Assembly: GCA_947086925.1 (NCBI GenBank)
Contig: CAMUAL010000001.1
Span: 40,377 to 104,376 of the forward strand
Direction of reading: 5' to 3'
DNA length: 64,000 nucleotides
Origin: an uncultured Clostridia bacterium
GTDB lineage: Bacteria; Bacillota; Clostridia; Christensenellales; Pumilibacteraceae
The notes beneath the pieces are model-generated. The model was not told the origin of the DNA and ran no database searches. It worked only from the letters and a program-made list of their open reading frames with translations. How positions within the stretch are numbered: the first letter of the stretch is position 1; each line of letters opens with the position of its first letter. The position numbers and the translations under genes are program-made. Below, in pieces: positions 45,049-54,218 of this stretch.

Positions 45049-46101
45049 ATGTCTTACATCGATATAGCAATAATAGTCGTAGTCGCACTCGGTGCGCTTA
45101 TCGGCTTATGGAAAGGATTCTTCAAAACGCTTATATCCTTTTTCGGTTGGTTTGTGTCGTTCCTTGTTGCGTTCTTCATTACAAAACCGATAGTGGGCGC
45201 GCTTTTGGACGTTAAAGGCATAAAAAACTTTGTCGTGGGTAACGGCGAAAGTTGGTCGCTGTTTACATGGATTTATGCCAAACTGCCCGATTTGAACGGT
45301 TCGGGCGTACTTGCAACGCTTTTGAGCCCGCTCACCAAAATCGTGGAAGAAGTGGGAGGAACCGACCTATCTACGGGCGTTGCGCTGTTGATAGCAAACG
45401 GAATATTCAGCGTGGCAGTATGTATATGCCTGTTTATAATAATCCGCATACTTCTTTTGCTGTTCACCATGTTTGCAAACGCCATGACTCAAAACAAATT
45501 AGTGGGAGCACTCAACCGTCTGCTCGGGCTTGTGCTCGGCGCGGTGAAGGGAGCGTGGTTTGTCGGTATGGCAATGATTGTGCTCACGTTTTTAATGGGC
45601 ATGAGCTTTATGGCTCCCGTGCGTGCGCAAATGGATAAGAGCGTGCTTGCCGAACCGATATACAATCAGGTTGTGAAATTGACCGACAAATTCATAACGG
45701 GCGGCAAAGATACTTTAATAAAGCTTTTGGATATTTACGAGCGCAACGGAAGTCACGGCGGCGATGACGGGGAAGAACAAGTACCCGCGGCGGAGCTCGG
45801 TATGTACACTTCGTATAACGCATCCGATTTCGACACCGAAGATTTCAAAATAGAGCTTAAAGCGGATAACAAGTTTACTCAGTACTCGGGGCTTTCTCAG
45901 CTAAACGGAACTTATGCAATAGACGGCGACACGATAACTCTTACGTTCGATAACGGAACGGTTTCGCAGTGCGAATACGGCGCCGACGGCTGGTTTAAGC
46001 TCGGCGAGATTTATATGTGTAAAAACGGGGTTACTCCGCCCGCACCCAATCCCGACCCCGACCCTAATCCCGCCCCCGCGTTTGCGCTTGCATTTGCGTA
46101 A
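45049..46101 (+). CDS. CvpA-family membrane protein with extracytoplasmic domain
   Basis: The 350-residue protein starts MSYIDIAIIVVVALGALIGL and has four membrane segments in the first 190 residues, the CvpA pattern (KGFFKTLISFFGWFVSF). A second domain (about 255-325, YTSYNASDFDTEDF... LNGTYAIDGDTITLTFDNG) looks like a lipocalin-type beta domain, and the end is Pro/Asn/Asp-rich (PAPNPDPDPNPAPAF). CvpA-family proteins are linked to envelope maintenance and toxin secretion. GGAGG lies seven bases upstream. Confidence 0.75.
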   Translation: MSYIDIAIIVVVALGALIGLWKGFFKTLISFFGWFVSFLVAFFITKPIVGALLDVKGIKNFVVGNGESWSLFTWIYAKLPDLNGSGVLATLLSPLTKIVEEVGGTDLSTGVALLIANGIFSVAVCICLFIIIRILLLLFTMFANAMTQNKLVGALNRLLGLVLGAVKGAWFVGMAMIVLTFLMGMSFMAPVRAQMDKSVLAEPIYNQVVKLTDKFITGGKDTLIKLLDIYERNGSHGGDDGEEQVPAAELGMYTSYNASDFDTEDFKIELKADNKFTQYSGLSQLNGTYAIDGDTITLTFDNGTVSQCEYGADGWFKLGEIYMCKNGVTPPAPNPDPDPNPAPAFALAFA

Positions 46102-46159
46102 CGAATTATCGAAAAAAAATCGGCACAGCTGTGCTCTAACATACCGTAGGCGTAATTAC

Positions 46160-46187
46160 GACCGCAAGCAGACTTGCGGTCTTTTTT
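46160..46187 (+). terminator. Terminator after the CvpA-like gene
   Basis: Nine-bp stem, GACCGCAAG (46160-46168) with CTTGCGGTC (46173-46181), 4-base loop, then six T. Confidence 0.9.
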
Positions 46188-46287
46188 ATATGAGCCGATT
46201 ATTTAAAATTCGTCATATTGTGTTAAATTGCCGCATATATATTCGAAGTACAATAAGAGGGAATATGTATACAGAGGTGACCGCACA

Positions 46288-47514
46288 ATGGACTTAAAGA
46301 AAAAGCTTGTGATTCTTACGGGAAAGCACGGTAACGGTACTGCGCTTATCGAGCATAACGGAATGGGGGCTTTCGTTACTCTCAACACCTTTTCGCTTCC
46401 CGATTTAAGCTTAGGCGAATATGCCCTCGGCGTTAAAACCGAAATGTCGGTATTTAAACGCGAAGTCGGTTCGCTCGGCAGAATAAAATCGCGGTTCGCA
46501 CTTCCCGACGGCGATTATTCTGCGGTTCATCTCGTGCTTTTCAGAACGGTAGACGAAGAAGTCGTGCTGTACGGCGCGTCGGAAACCCGTAAGCTTTGGG
46601 AAGGCAATATAATGGACGGTCTTAGGAGAGAACGGGTTGAGAAGAAGGCGTTTGATATTCAAAAAGCTTCTGCGCCGCAGGCGGAAGAATTTACATACAG
46701 CGAAAGAAAAATAGAGGATTATTTTTTGGACATAAAGCCCGCGGAGTATGCCGACGACAAGCTTGCCGACGTAAATTATTTCGAGTATTCTGGCATAGCC
46801 GCGCAGAGCGATAACGATTACTACGAAAAACCCGCAATGCCGAGCGAAATGCAACGAAGGTATTTAAACGGCAGATTCGGTTCGGTTTCAAGGCTTACGC
46901 GCGTTGCGGGCGGCACTGCGGGGTCGGGCACTGCGGCGAAAGAGTCGGTTTATACTTCCGCTACGGTAACTCCCGAGCGCGAATCGGGCGTAAAAGAATC
47001 GGCGCAAAGCGAAAATAACGAAGTGCGCAAATCGGTGAACGACGCCGCGCCCGCACAGTCTGCCGACGCCGTTGCGGCAACGGCGGAGTCGGGCATAAGT
47101 GTAAGCGCGTTAAAAACCGAGTCCGTTCCTAGAATAAAGAACGCGTCTATGTATACGGCGGAGGAGGCGGTTGCGGCGGTAAAAACCGACGCGGACTTTT
47201 TCAATTCGGTTAAGCCGAAACTCGATTTGCTTTTCGAACGCGGCGAGCCGTTTATGCCGCTCGGTAAGGCATTGCCGTCTACGCGTTGGGTAAAAGTGGA
47301 TTACGACGGAGGCGGCAGATATTACGTGGTGGGACTCATAGGAAACGCTCCCGACTTTATAGCATACGGAGTTCCGGGTAAATACGGTAATCCGCCCGAG
47401 GCGTTCGAAAACGCCGACTTTATACCGCTTAACGCCGCAACTCCCGATGGAAACGGCTTTTGGGTACTGTTTCAGTCGGCAACTACGGGCGAGGAAGTAA
47501 AAAGACGTTTTTAA
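46288..47514 (+). CDS. Uncharacterised protein, 408 residues
   Basis: No recognised family. From the ATG at 46288 (AGAGGTGA upstream) the first 105 residues look like a compact beta-rich domain (LVILTGKHGNGTALIEHNG... GDYSAVHLVLFRTVDEEVVLYG). The middle (about 185-300) is low in complexity and rich in Ala, Ser, Glu and Val, probably disordered. The C-terminal domain (about 305-408: AVKTDADFFNSVKPKLDLLF... WVKVDYDGGGRYYVVGLIGN) looks folded. No signal peptide or membrane segment, so it is likely cytoplasmic. Confidence 0.6.
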   Translation: MDLKKKLVILTGKHGNGTALIEHNGMGAFVTLNTFSLPDLSLGEYALGVKTEMSVFKREVGSLGRIKSRFALPDGDYSAVHLVLFRTVDEEVVLYGASETRKLWEGNIMDGLRRERVEKKAFDIQKASAPQAEEFTYSERKIEDYFLDIKPAEYADDKLADVNYFEYSGIAAQSDNDYYEKPAMPSEMQRRYLNGRFGSVSRLTRVAGGTAGSGTAAKESVYTSATVTPERESGVKESAQSENNEVRKSVNDAAPAQSADAVAATAESGISVSALKTESVPRIKNASMYTAEEAVAAVKTDADFFNSVKPKLDLLFERGEPFMPLGKALPSTRWVKVDYDGGGRYYVVGLIGNAPDFIAYGVPGKYGNPPEAFENADFIPLNAATPDGNGFWVLFQSATTGEEVKRRF

Positions 47515-47567
47515 CGCTTTGATGCGAACATAAAAATTTCCTTTTGTGCGTTTTCCCGTAAAAATGC

Positions 47568-47596
47568 TTGCAAAATGGGGTATATATTGATATAAT
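47568..47596 (+). promoter_or_regulatory. Promoter of the GH2-like gene
   Basis: TTGCAA (47568-47573) and TATAAT (47591-47596), 17 bases apart, 30 bases before the ATG. Confidence 0.7.
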
Positions 47597-47626
47597 AATG
47601 TATATTGTGCGTAAAAGGGAATTGTT

Positions 47627-50002
47627 ATGCAAATAGACTTACTGAGTGGCTGGAAGTACCGTGAGGGTATAGACGGCGAAGAATACGGGATTCCCGATGA
47701 TGCGGTGGATATAGATTTGCCCGCAGATTTGTTGCGGCGCAAAAACCGTAACTACAATACCGCTATGGGAAAATACGGCAGTTACTACGATTCGGTGGCG
47801 GCTGTGTTTTATCGTTATCTTCCTACGCTCGGCAAATGCAAACGCATTACGCTCGAATTAGAGGGCGTATGTCAGTTTGCCGACGTGTTTGTGTGCGGAA
47901 ATTTGGCGGCGCACGTAGAGGGTGTCGGCAAGCATTTTATAGATATAACCGAGTATTATAATTTCGGCGCGAGAAATCTCCTTACGATAAACGTATGGGC
48001 TCCGCAGATGGCGGGCAGATACGTAGGCGCGGGAATCAACGGCGTTAAAATACATACGCACGAAACGGGTGCGGTAATAAAAGAAGACGGAATATTCGTA
48101 ACGAGCGAGCTCGACGGATTAAAGGCGCATAGCTTGGTGCGAGCCGACGTTTGCGACACAACGGGCGAATACGCCAAAAAGCCGCTTACGCTCGAAGCGG
48201 TCATGTTTAATTTGCGCGGCAAAAAAACGGCGCGCAAAATCAAAAAGATAAAGCTTAAAAACACCGAACCGTGCACGTACGAAATCTTGTTCAAGCTTTC
48301 GCGTTTTTACGTGTGGACGGTTGAAGACCCTTATTTGTATACCGTTAAAATATATCTGCGCGACGAAAACGGCAAGCTTCTCGATGAGGGCGAATCGGTG
48401 TTCGGAATAGTGAGTCGCAGTATTTCGCCGTCGCGCGGTTTGGTTTTATGCGGCAGAGGCGTAAAACTCAAAGGCGCGGTGGTAATGCCCGACAACGGAA
48501 TACTCGGAAGCGAGAGTACCGAGTCCGCCGAAGAATACAAACTTTCGCGCATAAAAGAAATCGGATATAACGCGGTGCGCTACACAAGCGTTCCCACGGA
48601 AGCCGCGCTTAATACTTTGGATAAACTCGGACTTATGGCTCAGGTGGATTTGTTCGGCGTATGGGCTCAGGGGAGTTTCCCTTACGACGGGCACGTCGGT
48701 TTTGCGGAAAGAGCGGAATACGACTGCGCTCGGCTCGTGCGTCAGTTGCGTAAGCACCCCTCGGTTGTAATGTACGGATTAAATGCCGACGCGCCCGAAA
48801 CGTATGAACGAGGAGCGGGCAGCGATACGGCCGATATTCTCTGTCGGTTAGTGCGCTCGATAGACGAATCGCGCCCGATAGTAGTAAACGCACGCGAGCG
48901 CGCACCTTTTAAAGAAGAACTCGAACGCGCGGGAATTAAACCCGCCAAATCGGGCGATGCAACTTCCGGCATAGGACTTGCGCGTGAAAAAGATTTGTTC
49001 GGCAAGCTCACGGCAAAGTCGTTCGAATACGCCGATATTGCCGGTTACGAATATCTGTACCCGCGCTATTCTTCCGACCGTACCGAGTTCCCGTCAAGAC
49101 TTATAGTGGGTTCGGCGGATTATCCGTCGCGCGCATTCGAAGCACTTGACGAGTGCGAAAAAAATCCCAATGTGGTGGGCGAGTTTTTATACTGCGCCGC
49201 CGACTATCTCGGCAATCCTTTGGGTAAGCCCGAGTATGAGGACGAGCAGTTAAAACTTTTGCCTCCGCACGCGTCGTACTGCGGCGATTTGGATTTGATA
49301 TACAACCGCAAGCCAAAAGCTTATCGGCACGCAATCATGCTCGGCGACCGTTCGCAAAGCATAATAACGGTTTCGAATCCCGATTCGGTGCAAAAGCATG
49401 ATTCCGCAGGATATTCGGTAAAAGAAACTCACAACGTATGGAATTGGCCGCACAATTTGGGCAAGCCGATAGATATAGAAGTTTACTCGGGCGGCGAAGT
49501 CGTTGCGTTGTATCGCGACGGCAAGCTGATAGGCAGAAAACTCGCGGGCAGAGTAAACAAGCATATAGCGACTTTCAGAACGGATTTTTACCCCGGAAAA
49601 TTAGAGGCGGTGAGCTATCATAAAGGGCGCGAGTGCAGTCGCGTTACCCTCGAATCGGTCACCGCGCCTCGGGCGGTTAAGCTTACGTGTTCGCGCAAGT
49701 CGGCGCATGCGGGCGAGCTTATGTTTGTGGAAATATCGGTAACCGACCGCGATGGCAGAGTTGTGCCTTACGCGTCGCGCGAGGTGGAGATTTCGGTGAG
49801 CGGCTCGGGCGTGCTTTACGCGCTCGGAACGGCAGACCCCGAATCGCAGTATAAAACCGCCGAAAACAACATGTGCCCCGTATTCGACGGCAAGGCGTTG
49901 GCGGTTATAAAGGCAATCGACGACGGCGACGGAAAGATAACCGTAAAAGCGATAGGCGACGGACTGTTGAGCGGCAAAATCAATTTGAGAGTTAAAGACT
50001 AA
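47627..50002 (+). CDS. GH2-family (beta-galactosidase-like) protein lacking catalytic residues
   Basis: The 791-residue cytoplasmic protein has the GH2 order: sugar-binding domain (1-180), immunoglobulin-like domain (180-275), TIM-barrel (275-560) and C-terminal beta domains (600-791). Fold landmarks are kept (RGVKLKGAVVMPDNGILGS, HPSVVMYGL, VVGEFLYCAADYLG). The acid/base pair (Asn-Glu in active enzymes) reads A387-D388, and the nucleophile position (Gly-Thr/Ser-Glu) reads G495-S496-A497. The HHDN and SAHNP substrate motifs are MPDN and YTSVP. A non-catalytic carbohydrate-binding role is likely. Confidence 0.8.
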   Translation: MQIDLLSGWKYREGIDGEEYGIPDDAVDIDLPADLLRRKNRNYNTAMGKYGSYYDSVAAVFYRYLPTLGKCKRITLELEGVCQFADVFVCGNLAAHVEGVGKHFIDITEYYNFGARNLLTINVWAPQMAGRYVGAGINGVKIHTHETGAVIKEDGIFVTSELDGLKAHSLVRADVCDTTGEYAKKPLTLEAVMFNLRGKKTARKIKKIKLKNTEPCTYEILFKLSRFYVWTVEDPYLYTVKIYLRDENGKLLDEGESVFGIVSRSISPSRGLVLCGRGVKLKGAVVMPDNGILGSESTESAEEYKLSRIKEIGYNAVRYTSVPTEAALNTLDKLGLMAQVDLFGVWAQGSFPYDGHVGFAERAEYDCARLVRQLRKHPSVVMYGLNADAPETYERGAGSDTADILCRLVRSIDESRPIVVNARERAPFKEELERAGIKPAKSGDATSGIGLAREKDLFGKLTAKSFEYADIAGYEYLYPRYSSDRTEFPSRLIVGSADYPSRAFEALDECEKNPNVVGEFLYCAADYLGNPLGKPEYEDEQLKLLPPHASYCGDLDLIYNRKPKAYRHAIMLGDRSQSIITVSNPDSVQKHDSAGYSVKETHNVWNWPHNLGKPIDIEVYSGGEVVALYRDGKLIGRKLAGRVNKHIATFRTDFYPGKLEAVSYHKGRECSRVTLESVTAPRAVKLTCSRKSAHAGELMFVEISVTDRDGRVVPYASREVEISVSGSGVLYALGTADPESQYKTAENNMCPVFDGKALAVIKAIDDGDGKITVKAIGDGLLSGKINLRVKD

Positions 50003-50006
50003 ATAA

Positions 50007-50036
50007 TTGACTATGTGGTTATAATTATGGTAAAAT
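50007..50036 (+). promoter_or_regulatory. Promoter of the 586-residue lipoprotein gene
   Basis: TTGACT (50007-50012) and TAAAAT (50031-50036), 18 bases apart, starting five bases after the GH2-like gene stop. Confidence 0.6.
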
Positions 50037-50077
50037 ATATAAACTGACTTGTAAGAGTGAACGGAGTAACTTATAAA

Positions 50078-51838
50078 ATGAAGAAAAAATCGATTCCCGT
50101 AATACTGTGTCTTGTAATAGCGTTAAGCTTTGCATTTTACGGTTGCAGCGGCAACAGTCTTTCGAGAATAAAAGTAGAAGGTAAGCAAGATACGAGCTAC
50201 ACCGTATACAGTAACGGCGGAAATGCGGTTCAATACGGTAATTACGTTTATTTTATAAACGGCTATTCGGGGTACGACGATACCGACGGTAAGCAGAACA
50301 CGTGGCCCGACGTTATAAAAGGCGCGTTATACCGCGCCGAGCTCAGCGGCAAAAAGGGTGCAAACGGCGAGTTCGACATCGAAAAAAATTCGGCGGCGGT
50401 GAGCGATTCGCTTGAATTTATCGGTTCGAAGGTAACCGATTACGAAGATAACCAAGCCGACCTTGTAAACGTACAGTTAATCGCGCCCAAACGAATAGGC
50501 ACTTCGGGCTACGCGAACGGCGGAATATTCATTTACGACGAATACGTATATTTTGCCTCCCCCAACAACGAGAAGAACAGGGGCGGCGTGGTTCAACAGG
50601 AAAAAACAGATTTTTACCGCGTAAAGCTCGACGGCAGCAGAGCGGAAAGAATCTATACCACCGAAAACGACAGCGCGTCGAGTCCGTATGCTTTTTACAA
50701 GTATAACGGCGCGGTTTATCTTGTTGCGCAGGACGGTACCGACGTTATATCGATTCGCATTGCAAACAAAATAGGCAATAAAGTAACCATTGCCAAAAAC
50801 GTAGCGAGCGTTGTTTTGCCGTATTCCGAAACGTATTACAAAGGCATGAACGAAAACACTCTCAATCACTTTGTGTATGTGTTCCGTGCGGTCGGCGACG
50901 GCGATTCGCAGAAAACGGGTAACGTAATCGAAGTTATGCGTCCCGACGGCAAAGGCGGTTGCGTTGTTAAAAACGGCGATAAGGTAACCGCAATAGAAGC
51001 GGTGCGCGACGGAGTTCTGTTTTACCGCACTGCCGACGACGCGGGCAATACTCTTATAAATTACACGAGTCTGCACGACGCGTTAATGGAATACGACGAT
51101 TCCTACAAAGCTTATTACGGCAAAGCCGAGAATGCAGGTGCGCGCATACAGATAAACGGAACGCTTCTCAGTGTTCCCACAAGCAACATTTCCGACTATA
51201 AGAGCTTTTACTGCATGCGTCCCAACGAGGCGGAAAACGGCAACATAGTGTATTATGTAGCAACCCGCACGAACGATATAGTTGTAGGAAACAATCTCAA
51301 CGCGCCGCTCGTTACTCCTTATACGGGCAGTGCAACGGTGCTCGGAGTTCACGATGCGTACGTTTATTTCACCGACGAAGCGGGTATTATATACCGCGCC
51401 GTATGGTGGGCGAACGAGGGCGAAGTCGAAAAGATATCGGGTGACAGCGTTACTGCCGCAAACTTTAACGGCGACTACTGTGCGGGATACATTGTTTACG
51501 TGGGCCTTGCCGACAGCCTTGCGGATTCTTACACAATGTTCAAAAACGTAGAACGCTATGTAGGTTCCGACCCCTTGTTTATAGGAGTTAAAACCGAGGC
51601 GGACAGCCTTGCGGCTCCCGTTGTGAAAATCAGCGACGACAAGCTTACGTGGACTGCCGTAGACGACGCCGACGCATACAACATTTACAAGGTTTCGGGG
51701 AATACCGCAACGCTTGTGAAAAAGGCGTACACCGATACGAGTTACACTCTTACCGAAAACGGAAGTTACTATGTTGTAGCGGTTAAAACGGCGGACAAGC
51801 TTGTAAGCGAGAAGTCCGACACGGTAACAAAAAAATAG
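50078..51838 (+). CDS. Lipoprotein with beta-propeller-like repeats and FN3-like end
   Basis: The 586-residue protein starts MKKKSIPVILCLVIALSFAF and has a lipobox Cys (FYGC, about residue 24). The middle contains repeated short units of the type 'YVYF-x-N/T... LYRA/IYRA' (for example GNYVYFINGYSGYDD, YDEYVYFASPNNEKN, HDAYVYFTDEAGIIYRA), as in DUF5050-like beta-propellers. The last 80 residues (APVVKISDDKLTWTAVDDAD) resemble a fibronectin type III domain. I chose the ATG at 50078, whose upstream CGGAG fits, over 50057. Likely surface-exposed; function unknown. Confidence 0.65.
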   Translation: MKKKSIPVILCLVIALSFAFYGCSGNSLSRIKVEGKQDTSYTVYSNGGNAVQYGNYVYFINGYSGYDDTDGKQNTWPDVIKGALYRAELSGKKGANGEFDIEKNSAAVSDSLEFIGSKVTDYEDNQADLVNVQLIAPKRIGTSGYANGGIFIYDEYVYFASPNNEKNRGGVVQQEKTDFYRVKLDGSRAERIYTTENDSASSPYAFYKYNGAVYLVAQDGTDVISIRIANKIGNKVTIAKNVASVVLPYSETYYKGMNENTLNHFVYVFRAVGDGDSQKTGNVIEVMRPDGKGGCVVKNGDKVTAIEAVRDGVLFYRTADDAGNTLINYTSLHDALMEYDDSYKAYYGKAENAGARIQINGTLLSVPTSNISDYKSFYCMRPNEAENGNIVYYVATRTNDIVVGNNLNAPLVTPYTGSATVLGVHDAYVYFTDEAGIIYRAVWWANEGEVEKISGDSVTAANFNGDYCAGYIVYVGLADSLADSYTMFKNVERYVGSDPLFIGVKTEADSLAAPVVKISDDKLTWTAVDDADAYNIYKVSGNTATLVKKAYTDTSYTLTENGSYYVVAVKTADKLVSEKSDTVTKK

Positions 51839-51893
51839 CTTGAATATAAAAACCGATATTCGGTTCAAAAAAGCAGATACGAAAACCGCAGAG

Positions 51894-51930
51894 GGCGGGG
51901 CCGAATTTATAAGTAGCCCCGCCTTTTTTT
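51894..51930 (+). terminator. Terminator after the lipoprotein gene
   Basis: Eight-bp G/C stem, GGCGGGGC (51894-51901) with GCCCCGCC (51916-51923), then seven T. Confidence 0.92.
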
Positions 51931-51948
51931 ACATAATGCGTAAATTAC

Positions 51949-51976
51949 TTGACAAACGGCAACAAAGTATTATAAA
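51949..51976 (+). promoter_or_regulatory. Promoter of rplM-rpsI
   Basis: TTGACA (51949-51954), then TATAAA (51971-51976) after 16 bases, or TAAAAT (51973-51978) after 18. Confidence 0.75.
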
Positions 51977-51982
51977 ATATAT

Positions 51983-52135
51983 AGGCATTTTGCGCTATAA
52001 GTGTAGCCGCGCAAGGCGGATTTAGCCCCCGCTTGCAAAACGGCGAATCTTTAAAGCGAAAATAAGTCGGCTTGTGCAAACGGCGTGAAACGGTTGCATA
52101 CAGACGCAAATAATATAATAAGGATAACGTGATAC
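51983..52135 (+). promoter_or_regulatory. Leader of rplM-rpsI, possible L13 leader RNA
   Basis: About 150 bases lie between the predicted transcript start and rplM. The segment after GCGCTATAAGTGTAGCC contains GCGCAAGGCGG and CCCCCGCTTGC blocks that can pair, and a second CGGC...GCCG-type pairing further on. A structured leader for L13 is known in Firmicutes (Rfam 'L13_leader'); I infer that this is one by position, not by a verified match. Confidence 0.4.
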
Positions 52136-52582
52136 ATGAAAACTTATATGGCTAACGAGCAGACTGTTACCCGCAAGTGGTATGTAGTCGATGCCGCAGG
52201 CGCACCGCTCGGAAGATTGGCAAGTCAGGTAGCGGCGGTACTTCGCGGCAAAAACAAACCCGAATTTACTCCGCACGTAGACACCGGCGATTTCGTAATC
52301 GTAATAAACAGCGACAAAGTGGTTCTTACCGGTAAAAAGCTCGAACAGAAAATGAAACGTCACCACACTCTTTACATGGGCGGACTCAAAGAGGTTAAGT
52401 ACGAAAAGTACTTGGCGGAAAAAAGCGACGACGCCGTGTATGAGGCGGTAAAAGGTATGCTCCCCAAAAATTCTTTGGGACGCAAAATGCTTAAAAAGCT
52501 CCGCGTTTACAAGGGCGCAGAGCATAAGCACGAGGCTCAGAAGCCCGAGCCTATGAAACTCGTAGAAAAGAGGTATAACTGA
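52136..52582 (+). CDS. rplM: 50S ribosomal protein L13
   Basis: The 148-residue protein begins with the conserved [20 protein letters not shown] and has [20 protein letters not shown] and the end segment [13 protein letters not shown]13 is an early 50S assembly protein. The ATG at 52136 follows AAGGATAACG. In many Firmicutes rplM-rpsI lie downstream of rplQ; here they are about 32 kb away. Confidence 0.97.
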   Translation: MKTYMANEQTVTRKWYVVDAAGAPLGRLASQVAAVLRGKNKPEFTPHVDTGDFVIVINSDKVVLTGKKLEQKMKRHHTLYMGGLKEVKYEKYLAEKSDDAVYEAVKGMLPKNSLGRKMLKKLRVYKGAEHKHEAQKPEPMKLVEKRYN

Positions 52583-52584
52583 TT

Positions 52585-52998
52585 ATGGCAACGAAATCAT
52601 CCGCAAAAAAGAAAATACAGTTTTGGGGAACGGGACGCCGTAAAAAGGCGATTGCCCGCGTAAGATTGCTCCCCGGCAACGGCGCGATTACCGTAAACAA
52701 GCGCACGCTCGACGATTATTTCGGACTCGAAACGCTTAAAACGATAGTAAATCAGCCGTTGGAAGCAACTTCGGCAACAGGCAAATTCGATGTGTTCGTA
52801 AACGTAAAAGGCGGCGGCTTTACGGGTCAGGCGGGTGCAATCCGTCACGGCATTGCTCGCGCGCTTTGCGAGGCCGACTCGGCTTACCGCGCACCTCTTA
52901 AAAAAGCGGGATACCTTACCCGCGACCCGAGAATGAAGGAAAGAAAGAAGTACGGTCTTAAAAAAGCTCGTAAGTCGCCTCAGTTCTCTAAAAGGTAA
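52585..52998 (+). CDS. rpsI: 30S ribosomal protein S9
   Basis: The 137-residue protein has [35 protein letters not shown] and the Arg-rich C-terminal tail [16 protein letters not shown], whose end touches P-site tRNA. It follows rplM after two bases and is closed by a terminator. Confidence 0.97.
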   Translation: MATKSSAKKKIQFWGTGRRKKAIARVRLLPGNGAITVNKRTLDDYFGLETLKTIVNQPLEATSATGKFDVFVNVKGGGFTGQAGAIRHGIARALCEADSAYRAPLKKAGYLTRDPRMKERKKYGLKKARKSPQFSKR

Positions 52999-53010
52999 TT
53001 TAAACGCAAC

Positions 53011-53043
53011 AAACAACTCCTTAGCGATGAGGAGTTGTTTTTT
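53011..53043 (+). terminator. Terminator after rpsI
   Basis: Eleven-bp stem, AAACAACTCCT (53011-53021) with AGGAGTTGTTT (53030-53040), then T. Confidence 0.9.
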
Positions 53044-53127
53044 ACAGTTTTCGTTTGAATGCGGATAGCGGAAAAAGCAATTAAAAAACCGTTGCCGCTT
53101 ACAAAAAACAGGAGAAAATCAAAAGCA

Positions 53128-53946
53128 ATGGGATTAAAAGAAACGCTTATGCGGCACGGGTTTACGTGCACCAAACGCTACGGTCAGAATTTTATATCCG
53201 ATACGGGACTGCTATGTGCCCTTGCCGCCGACGGCGCAAATGCGGGCGATACGGTTGTAGAGATAGGCGCGGGCGCGGGGACGCTTACAAAGGCGTTGTC
53301 GGATATGGGTGCGATGGTAACCTCATTCGAAATCGATGAGCGGTTAAAACCCGTCCTGAACGAAACTCTTGCGGGGACAAACGCGAATGTAATATTTGCC
53401 GACGCAATGCAGTTTGATTTAAGCGAGCTGAATTTGGGCAAATACCGTCTTGTGGCGAATCTGCCGTATTATATAACAACTCCCGTAATTTTTCGATTTT
53501 TATACGACCCCGACTTATTAAGCCTTACCGTAATGGTGCAAAAGGAAGTTGCCGAGCGAATATGCGCAAAAGCGGGAACCGCCGAGTACGGCGCGCTGTC
53601 GGCGCAAATGCAGGTTATGGGCAACGTGAAAATCATGCGCACCGTAAATCGCAATATGTTTTATCCCGCTCCCGAGGTGGACAGCGCGGTTGTAAGGCTG
53701 GATATAAACCCGAAGGCAGACCGCGAATTTTTGCCGCATTACCGCAAAACGGTTGCCGCGGCTTTTGCCATGCGTCGAAAAACTCTTGCAAACAATATAA
53801 CCGCGGCTTTTCCGATAAGCAAGCTCATTGCGGAAGAAATTACCGAGAGCGTTTGCGGCAACAAATCGGCAAGGGGCGAAACCTTTACTCCCGAGCAGTT
53901 TATAAGCTTAACCGAAAAACTTGTTGCCGCCGTATCGCGCCCGTAA
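53128..53946 (+). CDS. rsmA: 16S rRNA dimethyladenosine transferase
   Basis: The 272-residue enzyme (KsgA) methylates two adjacent adenosines near the 3' end of 16S rRNA late in 30S assembly. It has the SAM motif GAGAGTLTKAL, the NLPYYITTPVIF catalytic motif and the substrate-site F-Y-P-A-P-E-V-D-S. I chose the ATG at 53128 (AGGAGAAAATC upstream); an upstream in-frame ATG at 53059 would add 23 residues outside the usual fold. It reads the same way as rpsI but after the terminator. Confidence 0.95.
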   Translation: MGLKETLMRHGFTCTKRYGQNFISDTGLLCALAADGANAGDTVVEIGAGAGTLTKALSDMGAMVTSFEIDERLKPVLNETLAGTNANVIFADAMQFDLSELNLGKYRLVANLPYYITTPVIFRFLYDPDLLSLTVMVQKEVAERICAKAGTAEYGALSAQMQVMGNVKIMRTVNRNMFYPAPEVDSAVVRLDINPKADREFLPHYRKTVAAAFAMRRKTLANNITAAFPISKLIAEEITESVCGNKSARGETFTPEQFISLTEKLVAAVSRP

Positions 53947-53952
53947 AAAGAG

Positions 53953-53981
53953 TTGCAAAAGCCGAAAATTTGTAGTATAAT
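53953..53981 (+). promoter_or_regulatory. Promoter of pckA
   Basis: TTGCAA (53953-53958), 17-base spacer, TATAAT (53976-53981). Transcription from near 53988 makes a leader of about 230 bases that holds the tandem repeats. Confidence 0.75.
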
Positions 53982-54050
53982 ATTACTTGGTGAAGGTTGC
54001 GGACGCGCCGACATTATAAAGCGCACGTAAATAAGCCGAGCCGCATAATT

Positions 54051-54185
54051 AGGTTACGGATTGACGGCAAAAAGATAATCTTGTTATAGGTTACGGATTG
54101 ACGGCAAAAAGATAATCTTGCAACAGGTTACGGATTGACGGCAAAAAGATAATCTTGCAACAGGTTACGGATTGACGGCAAAAAA
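54051..54185 (+). repeat. Four tandem 37-base repeats in the pckA leader
   Basis: Copies at 54051-54087, 54088-54124, 54125-54161 and a truncated fourth from 54162. The first differs only in its last four bases (TTAT in place of CAAC); copies two and three are identical. Each unit has AGGTTACGGATTGA and the palindrome AAGAT-A-ATCTT. The partner sequence CCGCATAATT lies just left of copy one, so CCG..TAA..TTACGG can pair. The array ends about 20 bases before the pckA ribosome-binding site (AAGGAGAT). Confidence 0.95.
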
Positions 54186-54218
54186 AGAAAATAAATATTG
54201 TAAGGAGATATAAAAATC

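Noticed and set aside
54051..54185. CRISPR array
   Set aside because: The 37-base units are directly joined without unique spacers and no cas genes are nearby.
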